NCBI GenBank assembly: GCA_024690865.1
Contig: JAILON010000029.1
Coordinates: forward strand, 1 to 64,000
DNA: 64,000 nucleotides
Origin: Treponema sp.
GTDB lineage: Bacteria; Spirochaetota; Spirochaetia; Treponematales; Treponemataceae
Direction of reading: 5' to 3'
The notes beneath the pieces are model-generated. The model ran no database searches. It was not told the origin of the DNA and worked only from the letters and a program-made list of their open reading frames with translations. The position numbers and the translations under genes were made by a program. Of the stretch, positions 1 through 8,094 are shown piece after piece. Within the stretch, counting starts at the first letter, position 1. Each line of letters opens with the position of its first letter.

Positions 1-24
1 AGCACTTTCATATCAGGAGGATAT

Positions 25-1320
25 ATGAAACTGAATTTGGTAGCAGCAACAGCTGCATTGGCACTGGCCGGCTCTTTCATGGGCTGTTCCAAGGGAAGCG
101 CTCCCGCTTCATCATCTTCTTCATCTTCAAGCTCTGCCAAGAAGTCCATCCGCGTCTTCAACATCAAGGTAGAAATTGATTCACAGCTGAAGGATTTCGC
201 AAAGGCTTACGAGGACAAGACGGGTGTTCACGTCGAAATCGAGTCCTCCGGTGGTGGAGCCGACAACCAGGGAATTCTGAAGGGCTACAAGGCTTCCGAC
301 AACATGCCCGACATCTTCGTGTTTGAAGGACCTGGACATTTCGCAGTCTGGCACAACGACATGACCAGCTTGGACGGCGAAGCTTGGACAAAGGACACCG
401 CCGCCGCATACACGGACGGAGGCCACGTCTACGGTTTCCCCTATGCCGTGGAAGGATACGGACTTGCCTACAATGCGGACCTGCTTGAAAAGGCAGGCAT
501 AGATCCTGCCAGCCTTACGTCATACGCAGGCTACAAGGCGGCTTTCGAAAAGTTGAACTCAATGAAGAGCGCATTGGGAATCGACTCCGTGGTATCCATG
601 ACGGCCGGCGTCGCGGCAGGAATGACCTGGGTTACCGGAACCCACAACTTCGGCGTATACCTTTCCGCAGGACTTTCCAATGGCGACGAGCACATCGTGA
701 ACGATGCCTTGGAGGGCAAGGTTGACAGGGCACGTCTGACGGATTTCGCCGACTACGTGAAGCTGCTCTTTGACTATTCCGACCAGACTGTGCTCCTCAC
801 AGGAAACTACGACCAGCAGCTCCAGGCGTTCCAGGACGGAAAGGCCGTGTTCCTGCACCAGGGAAACTGGGTTGACCCCAGCCTCACATCAGCAGGAACG
901 AACTTCAAGATGGCTTTCGCACCGCACGCCTTCTCCAAGAGCCAGAAGATCGACGGAATCCAGGTCGGAGCTCCGTCTTGGTGGGCCGTCTACAAGGACG
1001 GAAACGTTGAGGAAGCCAAGAAATTCCTGAACGAGTTCTCCCAGTCCAGCGAAGGACGCGATGCCCGCATCAACAAGATGAGCCTGATTTCCCCCTTCAC
1101 CTCCGACAGCGCAAAGCCTTCCAGCCCGCTTTCCGCCTCAGTCGCCGACTACGTGTCGCGTGGGAAGACATACCCTTGGGAGCAGTTCAAGATGCCCGAC
1201 GGCTTCACGCAGGATACGCTGGGCCCCATCTATGAGCTTCTTGCCCAGAACAAGATAACGACCACGCAGTTTGTGGACATGGTTGCCGATGCAATCGCAA
1301 CCGTTCCATCGCTGCGCTAG
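25..1320 (+). CDS. Sugar ABC transporter substrate-binding lipoprotein
   Basis: A 431-residue extracellular solute-binding protein of the carbohydrate (family 1, MalE/UgpB-like) type. It starts with a lipoprotein signal peptide ending in the lipobox SFMGC (Cys21), then a run of serines (about residues 27-38) that acts as a tether, then the bilobed binding domain. It should sit lipid-anchored outside the inner membrane and deliver a sugar or oligosaccharide to the two permeases that follow. The start is fixed by AGGAGG at 15-20, four bases before ATG. The ligand cannot be read from sequence. No ATPase gene follows, so the importer probably shares an MsmK-like ATPase encoded elsewhere. Confidence 0.93.
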   Translation: MKLNLVAATAALALAGSFMGCSKGSAPASSSSSSSSSAKKSIRVFNIKVEIDSQLKDFAKAYEDKTGVHVEIESSGGGADNQGILKGYKASDNMPDIFVFEGPGHFAVWHNDMTSLDGEAWTKDTAAAYTDGGHVYGFPYAVEGYGLAYNADLLEKAGIDPASLTSYAGYKAAFEKLNSMKSALGIDSVVSMTAGVAAGMTWVTGTHNFGVYLSAGLSNGDEHIVNDALEGKVDRARLTDFADYVKLLFDYSDQTVLLTGNYDQQLQAFQDGKAVFLHQGNWVDPSLTSAGTNFKMAFAPHAFSKSQKIDGIQVGAPSWWAVYKDGNVEEAKKFLNEFSQSSEGRDARINKMSLISPFTSDSAKPSSPLSASVADYVSRGKTYPWEQFKMPDGFTQDTLGPIYELLAQNKITTTQFVDMVADAIATVPSLR

Positions 1321-1336
1321 GATATGAAAAGGCAGA

Positions 1337-1354
1337 CCTGGGGTATTCCCCAGG
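1337..1354 (+). other. Perfect stem-loop after the binding-protein gene
   Basis: Arms CCTGGGG (1337-1343) and CCCCAGG (1348-1354) enclose the loop TATT, 16 bases after the stop codon. There is no T-run directly behind it. In sugar ABC operons such hairpins usually protect the binding-protein mRNA from 3' decay; that role is inferred here. Confidence 0.7.
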
Positions 1355-1368
1355 CTGTCAGGAAATCC

Positions 1369-1403
1369 AGCAGGTACTACAGAAACAGCACCTGCTTTTT
1401 TTT
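1369..1403 (+). terminator. Terminator-like hairpin between binding protein and permease
   Basis: Arms AGCAGGT (1369-1375) and ACCTGCT (1390-1396) are followed by eight T residues (1396-1403). It lies just ahead of the permease ribosome-binding site (TGAGGT, 1403-1408), so it probably causes partial termination and makes more binding protein than permease. Confidence 0.65.
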
Positions 1404-1416
1404 GAGGTACACCGCC

Positions 1417-2505
1417 ATGTCTGAAAATAAAAAGCTGAAAAAATCAGTTTCCATCGCCTGCTGGACCGCCGGAGCCGCCATAACGGCATTCGCCTTGGTC
1501 CTCTGCTTCATCGCCATGCCGTATAAACCGCGCGATATAAGCGGAATCCTTTCCGTCAGGGGCCTTTTCCTTGTTGCAGGCCTGCTGCTCGTAGCATTCG
1601 GCTTCTACTTCTACCCAACGATAAAGCACCGGGGAATCATCAACGTCCTCTTCCTGCTGCCCATCTTGATTCCTTTCACCCTGACGATCCTTGTCCCCTT
1701 CGTCCTGGGGGTATTCTACTCCTTCACCGACTGGGATGGATCCTACGTGACAAAGTTCGTGGGATTCGCAAACTACACAAGCTTCTTCAAGGCCCCCGAC
1801 TACATAAATTCTATCGTAATGACCTTCACCTTTTCCATCATCAACATAGTGGTCGTGAACGTAGTCGCCTTCGCACTCTCGCTCCTCGTGACCCAAAAGC
1901 TCAAGGGGAAAGACATCTACCGCGCGGCCTACTTCGTTCCCAACCTCATCGGAGGCATAGTCCTGGGATACGTCTGGCAGTTCGTGTTCAACTACTTCTT
2001 CGTGTCCATCGCAAACAATGTGGGAATGGAAAACCCGCAGTCCCTGTTGGTCAGTACCAACGGGGCCATAGCCGCCATGATAATCGTCAGCACCTGGCAA
2101 TACGCCGGATACATAATGATGATCTACGTCACGGCCCTCCAGGGCATTCCGACATCCGTCATAGAGGCTTCGGTCATAGACGGCGCGGACGGTTGGAGGA
2201 GGATGATTTCAATCATCGTGCCCATGATTTCACATGCATTCACCATCTGCATATTCCTGACGCTCGTCAACTCATTCAAGCAGTTCGACCTAAACCTGTC
2301 GCTGACAAACGGCGGACCGTCCAAGATGTTCATGGGCCGGGCCATAAACGGCACGGAACTTCAGGCACTCAACATCTACAAGACTGCGATAACCCGCAAC
2401 AAGTGGGCACTCGGCCAGGCCAAGTCCGTCGTATTCTTCATAATACTGGCCATCGTATCCATGCTGCAGGTCAGCTTCAGCAAGCGCCATGAGGAGGAAG
2501 CATAA
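1417..2505 (+). CDS. Sugar ABC transporter permease (MalF/UgpA-like)
   Basis: A 362-residue inner-membrane permease. Two extra hydrophobic segments near the N terminus (about residues 10-30 and 45-65) precede the usual six-segment core, as in MalF-type subunits. The cytoplasmic EAA loop that contacts the ATPase is visible as EASVIDGADGWRR. The frame is open back to 1324, but ATG 1417 is preferred: it follows a TGAGGT ribosome site and the upstream part would be translated from the terminator-like hairpin. It is coupled to the next permease through TAATG at 2503-2507. Confidence 0.9.
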   Translation: MSENKKLKKSVSIACWTAGAAITAFALVLCFIAMPYKPRDISGILSVRGLFLVAGLLLVAFGFYFYPTIKHRGIINVLFLLPILIPFTLTILVPFVLGVFYSFTDWDGSYVTKFVGFANYTSFFKAPDYINSIVMTFTFSIINIVVVNVVAFALSLLVTQKLKGKDIYRAAYFVPNLIGGIVLGYVWQFVFNYFFVSIANNVGMENPQSLLVSTNGAIAAMIIVSTWQYAGYIMMIYVTALQGIPTSVIEASVIDGADGWRRMISIIVPMISHAFTICIFLTLVNSFKQFDLNLSLTNGGPSKMFMGRAINGTELQALNIYKTAITRNKWALGQAKSVVFFIILAIVSMLQVSFSKRHEEEA

Positions 2506-3362
2506 TGAATTACCGTTCAATAAAAGACAAGCCGCTTGAGATACTTGCAATACTGCTCCTCGTAGTATTCCTGTTTCCCTTCTTCATCGTCATCATCAAC
2601 ACGGCAAAGCCGGCAGACCAGATCATACGGAGTCCGCTCGCACTGCCGACAAACTGGGGCCTGCTGTTTTCAAACATGAACAGGGTCATCAACAGTCCCA
2701 ACATGAACTATTGGAAGTCCTTCATGGACTCCGCAATCATCACCATCTTCTCCCTGCTGACGATCGTCGTCTTTTCAAGTGCGGCGGCATGGGTACTGGC
2801 ACGGAACCACAGCAAGTGGTCGGTCCTCATCTTTGGTCTCCTGGTCGCTTCCATGGTCATCCCCTTCCAGGTGGTCATGCTGCCGGTCCTCTCGTGGTAC
2901 CGCACATTCTCCAAGTTCACGGGCATAGCCCTGCTGCAGAGCTACAAAGGAACAGTGTTCGCCTATATCGGATTTGGATGCGCGATGAGCGTGTTCATCC
3001 TGCACGGCTTCGTAAAGAGCATACCGCTGGAACTTGAGGAGGCCGCGGTCATAGACGGATGTACGACGGAAGGCATCTTCATACGCGTCGTATTCCCCCT
3101 CCTCCAACCCATCCAGATTACGGTACTCATTTTGAACGGAATCTGGATTTGGAACGACTACCTGCTTCCCTCGCTCCTTCTGGGGCAGGCAGGAAAGATA
3201 CGGACGCTGCCCATCGCAGTCATGGGATTTGTGGGTTCATACGTCAAACAGTGGGACCTCATCCTTACGTCAACCCTGCTGGCCATGCTCCCCATCATAG
3301 TCCTGTTCATCTTCGCCCAACGGTACATCATCAAGGGCATGGTGGAAGGTTCCATAAAGTAG
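2505..3362 (+). CDS. Sugar ABC transporter permease (MalG/UgpE-like)
   Basis: A 285-residue inner-membrane permease with six predicted membrane segments. The EAA loop reads EEAAVIDGCTTEGIF. It forms the heterodimeric channel with the preceding permease. The start overlaps the previous stop by one base (TAATG), with GAGGAGG at 2491-2497 as ribosome site, so the two subunits are probably made in step. The substrate is unknown. Confidence 0.92.
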   Translation: MNYRSIKDKPLEILAILLLVVFLFPFFIVIINTAKPADQIIRSPLALPTNWGLLFSNMNRVINSPNMNYWKSFMDSAIITIFSLLTIVVFSSAAAWVLARNHSKWSVLIFGLLVASMVIPFQVVMLPVLSWYRTFSKFTGIALLQSYKGTVFAYIGFGCAMSVFILHGFVKSIPLELEEAAVIDGCTTEGIFIRVVFPLLQPIQITVLILNGIWIWNDYLLPSLLLGQAGKIRTLPIAVMGFVGSYVKQWDLILTSTLLAMLPIIVLFIFAQRYIIKGMVEGSIK

Positions 3363-3376
3363 GACCGGCAGCCTCG

Positions 3377-3428
3377 ACGGCAGACCCGCGACTTTGTCGC
3401 GGCCGACGTTTGAGGCGGGTCCTGCCGT
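3377..3428 (+). other. Nested inverted repeats between permease and lacI-type gene
   Basis: An outer stem pairs ACGGCAG-ACCCGC (3377-3389) with GCGGGTCCTGCCGT (about 3416-3429) with one bulged base. Inside it CGCGA (3387-3391) can pair with TCGCG (3397-3401). There is no clear T-run. It may lower read-through into the regulator gene or stabilise the transporter mRNA; its role is inferred. Confidence 0.45.
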
Positions 3429-3474
3429 ATACAACTGGCGGCCTTCCCAGTATGGTCGCCATCGCAGGCTCCAA

Positions 3475-4506
3475 ATGACGATAAAAGACATCGCAAAAGA
3501 ATGTGGCTATGCCGTAGGAACAGTCTCCAGGGTGCTTAACGGAAACCCAAACGTAAGTCCGGAAGCACGGGAAAAGGTCATGTCCGTCGTGAACAAATAT
3601 GACTTTGTCCTGAACAATTCGGCACGGCTCCTAAAGTCACAACGCTCGCATACCATCGCAGTGATTCTAAAGGGGACCTCAACAATCCTGTTGAACAACC
3701 TGTACGGCATCATACAGGGCCGCATGGAAAACCTGCCCTATCTGCTGAGGGCCGTCGTCATAGATGAGTATGACGACGAGGTGGCCGCGGCGAACCGGGT
3801 TATGTTCGAGCAGCGGCCCGTAGGCATAATCTTTTTGGGCGGAAACCCCGGCGACCATCCTGAGGAACTGAGGAAGATAACGGTTCCGAGCGTGCTGATT
3901 ACCAACAGCATGGACAAAGATGATTTTCCATTGGTCTCCAGCGTCACGACAGACGATGTAGCCGGGGCCGAATGTTGCGCCCGCTACCTTATAGAAAACG
4001 GACACAAAAAAATTTGCGTCATCGGCGGGGACCTTGAAAGCTCGTCCATAAACGTAAAACGCTACCGAGGATTCCGAAACGCAATGGAAGCGGCAGGGCT
4101 GCCATTCGACTATGAAAAATCATATCACATCTCAAAATACGACTACGGAGACGGAGCAAAGGCGGCGAAGGCGCTGCTGCAAAAAAATCCAGACTTGACG
4201 GCACTCTTCACGATGTCGGACCTGATGGCCATTGGGGCATGCAGACAGCTGGCCGACATGGGGCTCCGCGTTCCTGACCAGGTTTCCGTCACAGGATATG
4301 ACGGAAACATCGTGACGGAATACTATACCCCCCGGCTCACTACAATCCGTCAGGACGAAACCGCACTGGCAAACAGAGGTCTGGATATATTGCTTGAAAG
4401 GATAGGACAGGACGCAGAGGCAACTCAAGAGCCACTGCCTCCCGTCCAAGAAAAGCTCCCCTTCAGCTTCGTAAAGGGGGAAAGCGTGGCACGGCTTCTT
4501 TCCTAA
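3475..4506 (+). CDS. LacI-family transcriptional regulator
   Basis: A 343-residue sugar-responsive regulator. The N-terminal helix-turn-helix starts MTIKDIAKECGY and runs into the hinge motif TVSRVLNG; the rest (about residues 60-335) is a periplasmic-binding-protein-like effector domain. The frame is open from 3394, but ATG 3475 gives the canonical LacI start. It lies 112 bases after the permease and is likely the local regulator of the importer. No lac-type operator was identified because the promoter lies before the window. Its stop codon overlaps the convergent neuB-like stop by two bases. Confidence 0.92.
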   Translation: MTIKDIAKECGYAVGTVSRVLNGNPNVSPEAREKVMSVVNKYDFVLNNSARLLKSQRSHTIAVILKGTSTILLNNLYGIIQGRMENLPYLLRAVVIDEYDDEVAAANRVMFEQRPVGIIFLGGNPGDHPEELRKITVPSVLITNSMDKDDFPLVSSVTTDDVAGAECCARYLIENGHKKICVIGGDLESSSINVKRYRGFRNAMEAAGLPFDYEKSYHISKYDYGDGAKAAKALLQKNPDLTALFTMSDLMAIGACRQLADMGLRVPDQVSVTGYDGNIVTEYYTPRLTTIRQDETALANRGLDILLERIGQDAEATQEPLPPVQEKLPFSFVKGESVARLLS

Positions 4507-5825
4507 CGGACCAGCACATCTTCCCAGTCTACGCCGGCACCCGACGCCACGTCGCGGGAAAGGATGCACCCGGAAACGAGACGTGCAAACTCGGGCGAGA
4601 TGCCCGGGGTCAGGACTTTTTCAGTACGAAGGACGGAAACATCGCCCTCCCTGATCCGCTCGCCCTGCTTCATGGCCCGCAGGTAGTGCAGGCTCCGGTT
4701 GGTCCGGCCGTAGTTGGCCCGTTCGCTCGCCGCAAGCCGCTTCACACCGCTGCCCAGAGCCGCATCCACCATATTCCTGCCGTATTGCTCGGACATCTGC
4801 CGGAGGATTTCGATGGGGGCCGCCTGCGGGCAGCCGTCCTTCCCGCACTTGCGGATGACGGCCTGGGCCTGACGGACGGCCTGCACCATCTGGGCAAACT
4901 GCTCAGGCTCCAGCGCGACGGGGTCGTCAAGCCCGTCGGTCTTGCGACTGAGCGTGATGTGCTTCTCTATCATCACCCCGCCCAGTGCCGTCGTCAGCAC
5001 GGGAATCAGGACGGGGTCCAGGCTGTGGTCGCTTATTCCGGTCGGAAGGCCAAAAACCCTGCGGAGCGTCTCCACGCAGCGGACGTTGTACTCGGTCTCC
5101 GGGGCGGGGTAGCTCGTGATGCAGTGGAGGAGCGTCAACGGAGGCATCACGGCCTTCGGACGGGTCTCCCGACCGGCGGCATCCCCCGCAACGGCTCCGT
5201 TCGCCCCGAATGCACCGAGGGCCTCATCCTGACCGTCAGCCCGACCCGCAAAGGCGGCCCCTGCCCCCTGACCGCCAGCCTCGCCTGCGGGAGTAGTAGC
5301 CCGGACCGCAGAGGTGACCCCAGCAGCCTCGCAAGCCCCCCCATCGCTTCCGGGACGATCCCCTTCCAGCATGTCAATCGCATTCTCTATGTCACCGAGC
5401 CGGGACACCCCGCTCGAAAGGATAATCGGAATCTTCCCGTAATATGCGGCACACGCTTCCAGCAGGGGCGTGTGGTTTACCTCGGGACTTGCTATCTTTA
5501 TTGCATCGGGATGAAGGGCAACAAGTTCCTCCAGCGAACGGAGGCCAAAAGGCGAGCAGGCAAAGAGCACCCCCTTCTTATGGGCGTAGTCCAGACAGGA
5601 GGAAAAGAAAGAGGTATCCACCTCCAGCTCCCGGAAGCGGTCATACAGCCTGACCGTCCCTCCCGGCAGCTTTACGAAGCCCGTGTCAGGATGCAGGATC
5701 TCGTCGGCGTAGACCCACTGGAACTTGACGCAGTCCGCCCCCGCATCCGCCGCCGCGTCTATCAGGGCACGGGCCTTGTCCAGCGAGCCTGCGTGGGCGG
5801 TTCCGATTTCCGCGATAACCGTCAC
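4503..5825 (-). CDS. NeuB-family nonulosonate (sialic acid-type) synthase with insert
   Basis: A 440-residue member of the N-acetylneuraminate synthase family, which condenses phosphoenolpyruvate with a hexosamine sugar to a nine-carbon acid. Family segments are clear: IAEIGTAHAGS at the start, DCVKFQ, KIASPE, LSSGVS, LLHCITSYP, GISDHSLD, and a C-terminal SAF (antifreeze-like) domain from about residue 375. Residues 154-228 are an Ala/Gly/Asp-rich insert, absent from ordinary NeuB proteins, within the barrel domain. GTG 5825 starts one base after the pncB stop, so translation is coupled. No CMP-sugar synthetase or NeuC is nearby, so sialic, legionaminic or pseudaminic acid-like products remain open. 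Confidence 0.8.
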   Translation of the reverse strand: MTVIAEIGTAHAGSLDKARALIDAAADAGADCVKFQWVYADEILHPDTGFVKLPGGTVRLYDRFRELEVDTSFFSSCLDYAHKKGVLFACSPFGLRSLEELVALHPDAIKIASPEVNHTPLLEACAAYYGKIPIILSSGVSRLGDIENAIDMLEGDRPGSDGGACEAAGVTSAVRATTPAGEAGGQGAGAAFAGRADGQDEALGAFGANGAVAGDAAGRETRPKAVMPPLTLLHCITSYPAPETEYNVRCVETLRRVFGLPTGISDHSLDPVLIPVLTTALGGVMIEKHITLSRKTDGLDDPVALEPEQFAQMVQAVRQAQAVIRKCGKDGCPQAAPIEILRQMSEQYGRNMVDAALGSGVKRLAASERANYGRTNRSLHYLRAMKQGERIREGDVSVLRTEKVLTPGISPEFARLVSGCILSRDVASGAGVDWEDVLVR

Positions 5826-5826
5826 G

Positions 5827-7044
5827 CTAGTACTTCCCCAGCCGCCAGTTGATGGCGCGCTGCAAATACTCCTCGTACTGCTTGTTCTCGCCGATTCCCT
5901 TTCCCGGAGAGTCGGAAATTTTGACGACGGGGATACCGTTCGCCTTGACGGTCTTCATGACGATGTTCAGCGGCTCCACACAGGTGTCGTTCACGAGGAA
6001 GGTCCCGATTCCAAAGGCGACCTTCGTCCGATCCTTGAAATGCCGGTAAATCTTGGTCGCCCGCTCAAAGTCCAGGCTGTCGGAGAAGAGCAGGGTCTTT
6101 TTGGCCGGGTCTATGCCGAGCTTCTTGTAGTGGGCTATCATCTTCTCGCCCCACTCAATCGGATCGCCGGAGTCGTTCCGCACCCCGCTGAACAGGGTCG
6201 CGTTCTTCACGTCAAAGTCCAAAAGGAAGCAGTCGGTCGTGATGCAGTCGGTCAGCGCGATTCCCAGCTGTACGCCGTAGAGCTCGTGCCAGTCGTCCAT
6301 GACGAACTTGTTGGAATAGGCGGGATTGCGCTCCGGGTAGCCCTGCCCCGTCACCATGAAGACCTCGTGGGCCATCGTTCCTATGGCGGTCAGGCCCTCC
6401 TTCATCGCAATCTCCACGTTGGACGTGCCGGAGAAGATGCTGCCACCGAGTTTGCCAGCCTCGTTCGCCTCCTTGAACATCCTGATGATCTGCTCCTGGG
6501 TCCCCTTGTTGAAGCGGCGGCGGGTGCCGAACTCGCTGAAGGCGCCAATCTCGAACTTGCCGCTTGCAAGGCTTTCAATCTTGCCTTTCGCCCGCTCTAT
6601 CGCCGAATCCGCAATCTCCTGGTAGCGGTCCTTGTACTGGTATGCAAAATAGACGTTGTTGACAATGGAAAGGACGGGAATCTCGTAATAAATCGTCAGG
6701 AACCAGGGGCCGACCGTCCTGATGTTCAGCCCGCACTCCGCGTCCGTGTTGATGATGAAGTGCTCCAACATGGGATGCCAGACGGCAAGGAAGGAGATGT
6801 AGCCCTTGTCCAGCCACTTTATGGAAGCAAGGTAGTCCAGTTCCTCCTTCTTGAACTGCACCTGGCAGTAGAGGGCTATCTGCCTCTTTATCTCTTCCAC
6901 CATCTCCGGGGTGAAGCGAACATCCTTGTTGCGGCAGACGAACTTCCACTCCACGTTCGCATCCCCGTACATCCGCATGGCAAGCTGCCCCATGCTGAAC
7001 TTGTACAGGTCTGTATCCAAAAAGCTTGTTATAATCTGTTCCAT
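5827..7044 (-). CDS. pncB: Nicotinate phosphoribosyltransferase
   Basis: A 405-residue NAD-salvage enzyme that joins nicotinate and PRPP to nicotinate mononucleotide using ATP. Recognisable parts are the N-terminal TSFLDTDLYKFSMGQL segment, the EFGTRRRF motif, GTSNVEIA and TMAHEVFM (active-site His), and the phosphate-binding RNDSGDP stretch. ATG 7044 is chosen because GAGGG lies 9 bases upstream and the protein then begins as PncB enzymes do; the open frame runs further to 7125. It is the first gene of a two-gene unit with the NeuB-like gene. Confidence 0.92.
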   Translation of the reverse strand: MEQIITSFLDTDLYKFSMGQLAMRMYGDANVEWKFVCRNKDVRFTPEMVEEIKRQIALYCQVQFKKEELDYLASIKWLDKGYISFLAVWHPMLEHFIINTDAECGLNIRTVGPWFLTIYYEIPVLSIVNNVYFAYQYKDRYQEIADSAIERAKGKIESLASGKFEIGAFSEFGTRRRFNKGTQEQIIRMFKEANEAGKLGGSIFSGTSNVEIAMKEGLTAIGTMAHEVFMVTGQGYPERNPAYSNKFVMDDWHELYGVQLGIALTDCITTDCFLLDFDVKNATLFSGVRNDSGDPIEWGEKMIAHYKKLGIDPAKKTLLFSDSLDFERATKIYRHFKDRTKVAFGIGTFLVNDTCVEPLNIVMKTVKANGIPVVKISDSPGKGIGENKQYEEYLQRAINWRLGKY

Positions 7045-7179
7045 AAAAAAGGCCCTCTTGCCTATGAAAAATCTACCATAATGGCAAAAGGCTTTCAAGT
7101 GGAATCCGTTTTTATACGGGGACATACCACCTGTACCGTTTCGTCAGTATACCGCTGCAAGCGGCTTTTGAAACAAGCC

Positions 7180-7893
7180 CTAGCGTATGACCGAGCCTTC
7201 CTTGTTCTTGATGCGGCGTATGTAGTCCCCAATGGAAGAAAGGGGCGTGCTGAATGCCATCCCGCCGACGGGCATCTTTCCATCCCCCTTGTCTTCCAAG
7301 GCAAAGGTGATGTTGTGGATGTCCGACCCGCTCGTGACGGGGAAGCCGTATTCCTTGGCGTACAGCTCGGCAAGCTCGTTCTCGCTCGCCCTGTTTCCGC
7401 CGTTATAGACCTCCACCCCATGCACTTCGCGGGGATGCAGGTGTATTGCCCTGATGTAGTCGCGGAGGCGGAAGGGATGGGCTTGGACCATCAGGCCACC
7501 CTCGCGGTTCACCGCATCGAAGAACTGCTGGTGGTTCATTGACTCCGCCTCGGGGTGGGCAAGCAGCCAGTCCTTTTCAAGCCCGTAGATGAGGTAGTCA
7601 TCGCCGTCGAAGGTCTGCTCAATTCCAAAAAAGACCTTGAAGTTCCCCCCGTCCCGCTCATTTTGCCGCGCCGCCTCGGCAAGCGCACTTTCGTAGCCCG
7701 AGCAGTACTGCTCTATCCTTTCCTCCCAGTCAAGCTCGGAGGAAACGGCCGTGTTCCCGCCAAAGAAATGGTCGGTGACGAAGATGCCGTCATAGCCCAG
7801 CTTCTTGTAAACCGAAATGTATTCCGCCCCGCGGGAGACTCCGCAGGCGCTCGCCTCGCAGGTGTGCAAGTGCGTCTCATATTTGTATAGCAT
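7180..7893 (-). CDS. PHP-domain phosphoesterase-like protein
   Basis: A 237-residue protein of the PHP (polymerase and histidinol phosphatase) superfamily. The metal-binding motifs are visible in order: ETHLHTCEAS near the N terminus, VTDHFFGG, a GIEQTF segment, QAHPFRLRD, and GSDIHN near the C terminus. Such proteins are metal-dependent phosphoesterases or nucleases; the substrate here is unknown. ATG 7893 is preferred over TTG 7902. It has its own promoter (7905-7933), lies 135 bases before pncB, and has no Shine-Dalgarno of note. Confidence 0.82.
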   Translation of the reverse strand: MLYKYETHLHTCEASACGVSRGAEYISVYKKLGYDGIFVTDHFFGGNTAVSSELDWEERIEQYCSGYESALAEAARQNERDGGNFKVFFGIEQTFDGDDYLIYGLEKDWLLAHPEAESMNHQQFFDAVNREGGLMVQAHPFRLRDYIRAIHLHPREVHGVEVYNGGNRASENELAELYAKEYGFPVTSGSDIHNITFALEDKGDGKMPVGGMAFSTPLSSIGDYIRRIKNKEGSVIR

Positions 7894-7904
7894 AATCACC
7901 AATA

Positions 7905-7933
7905 ACTATAGCAAACAAAAAGCCAGCTGGCAA
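7905..7933 (-). promoter_or_regulatory. Sigma-70-type promoter of the PHP gene
   Basis: On the minus strand TTGCCA (7933-7928), a 17-base spacer and TATAGT (7910-7905). The -10 ends 11 bases before ATG 7893, so the transcript leader would be about 5 nt. Confidence 0.65.
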
Positions 7934-8034
7934 GATGCCCTGGCACCGCCACCATAAGCGGCGGACTGGCAAGCCGCAGCCAAACGAGATATAGGAGCCA
8001 GTGCAGGGGTCCACGGAACCACAACGCTACAGCG

Positions 8035-8076
8035 AAAAAAACTTCGGGCCACGTCTTTCAAAGACGCAGCCCGAAG
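8035..8076 (-). terminator. Intrinsic terminator of the uxuB-side operon
   Basis: Arms CTTCGGGC (8042-8049) and GCCCGAAG (8069-8076) with an inner CGTCTTT/AAAGACG pairing form a long stem. Read on the minus strand it is followed by seven T residues (plus-strand A-run 8035-8041). It lies 19 bases after the uxuB stop and ends the TRAP-uxuAB unit. Confidence 0.88.
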
Positions 8077-8094
8077 CACCCTCTCCGACGGGAA

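Noticed and set aside
4503-7044. Complete sialic acid biosynthesis locus
   Set aside because: Only a NeuB-like gene is present; NeuA, NeuC and transport genes are absent, so only family membership is claimed.
5725-7542. A 605-codon open frame on the plus strand across pncB and the PHP gene
   Set aside because: It is antisense to two well-supported genes, has no family resemblance and follows the codon bias of the opposite strand.
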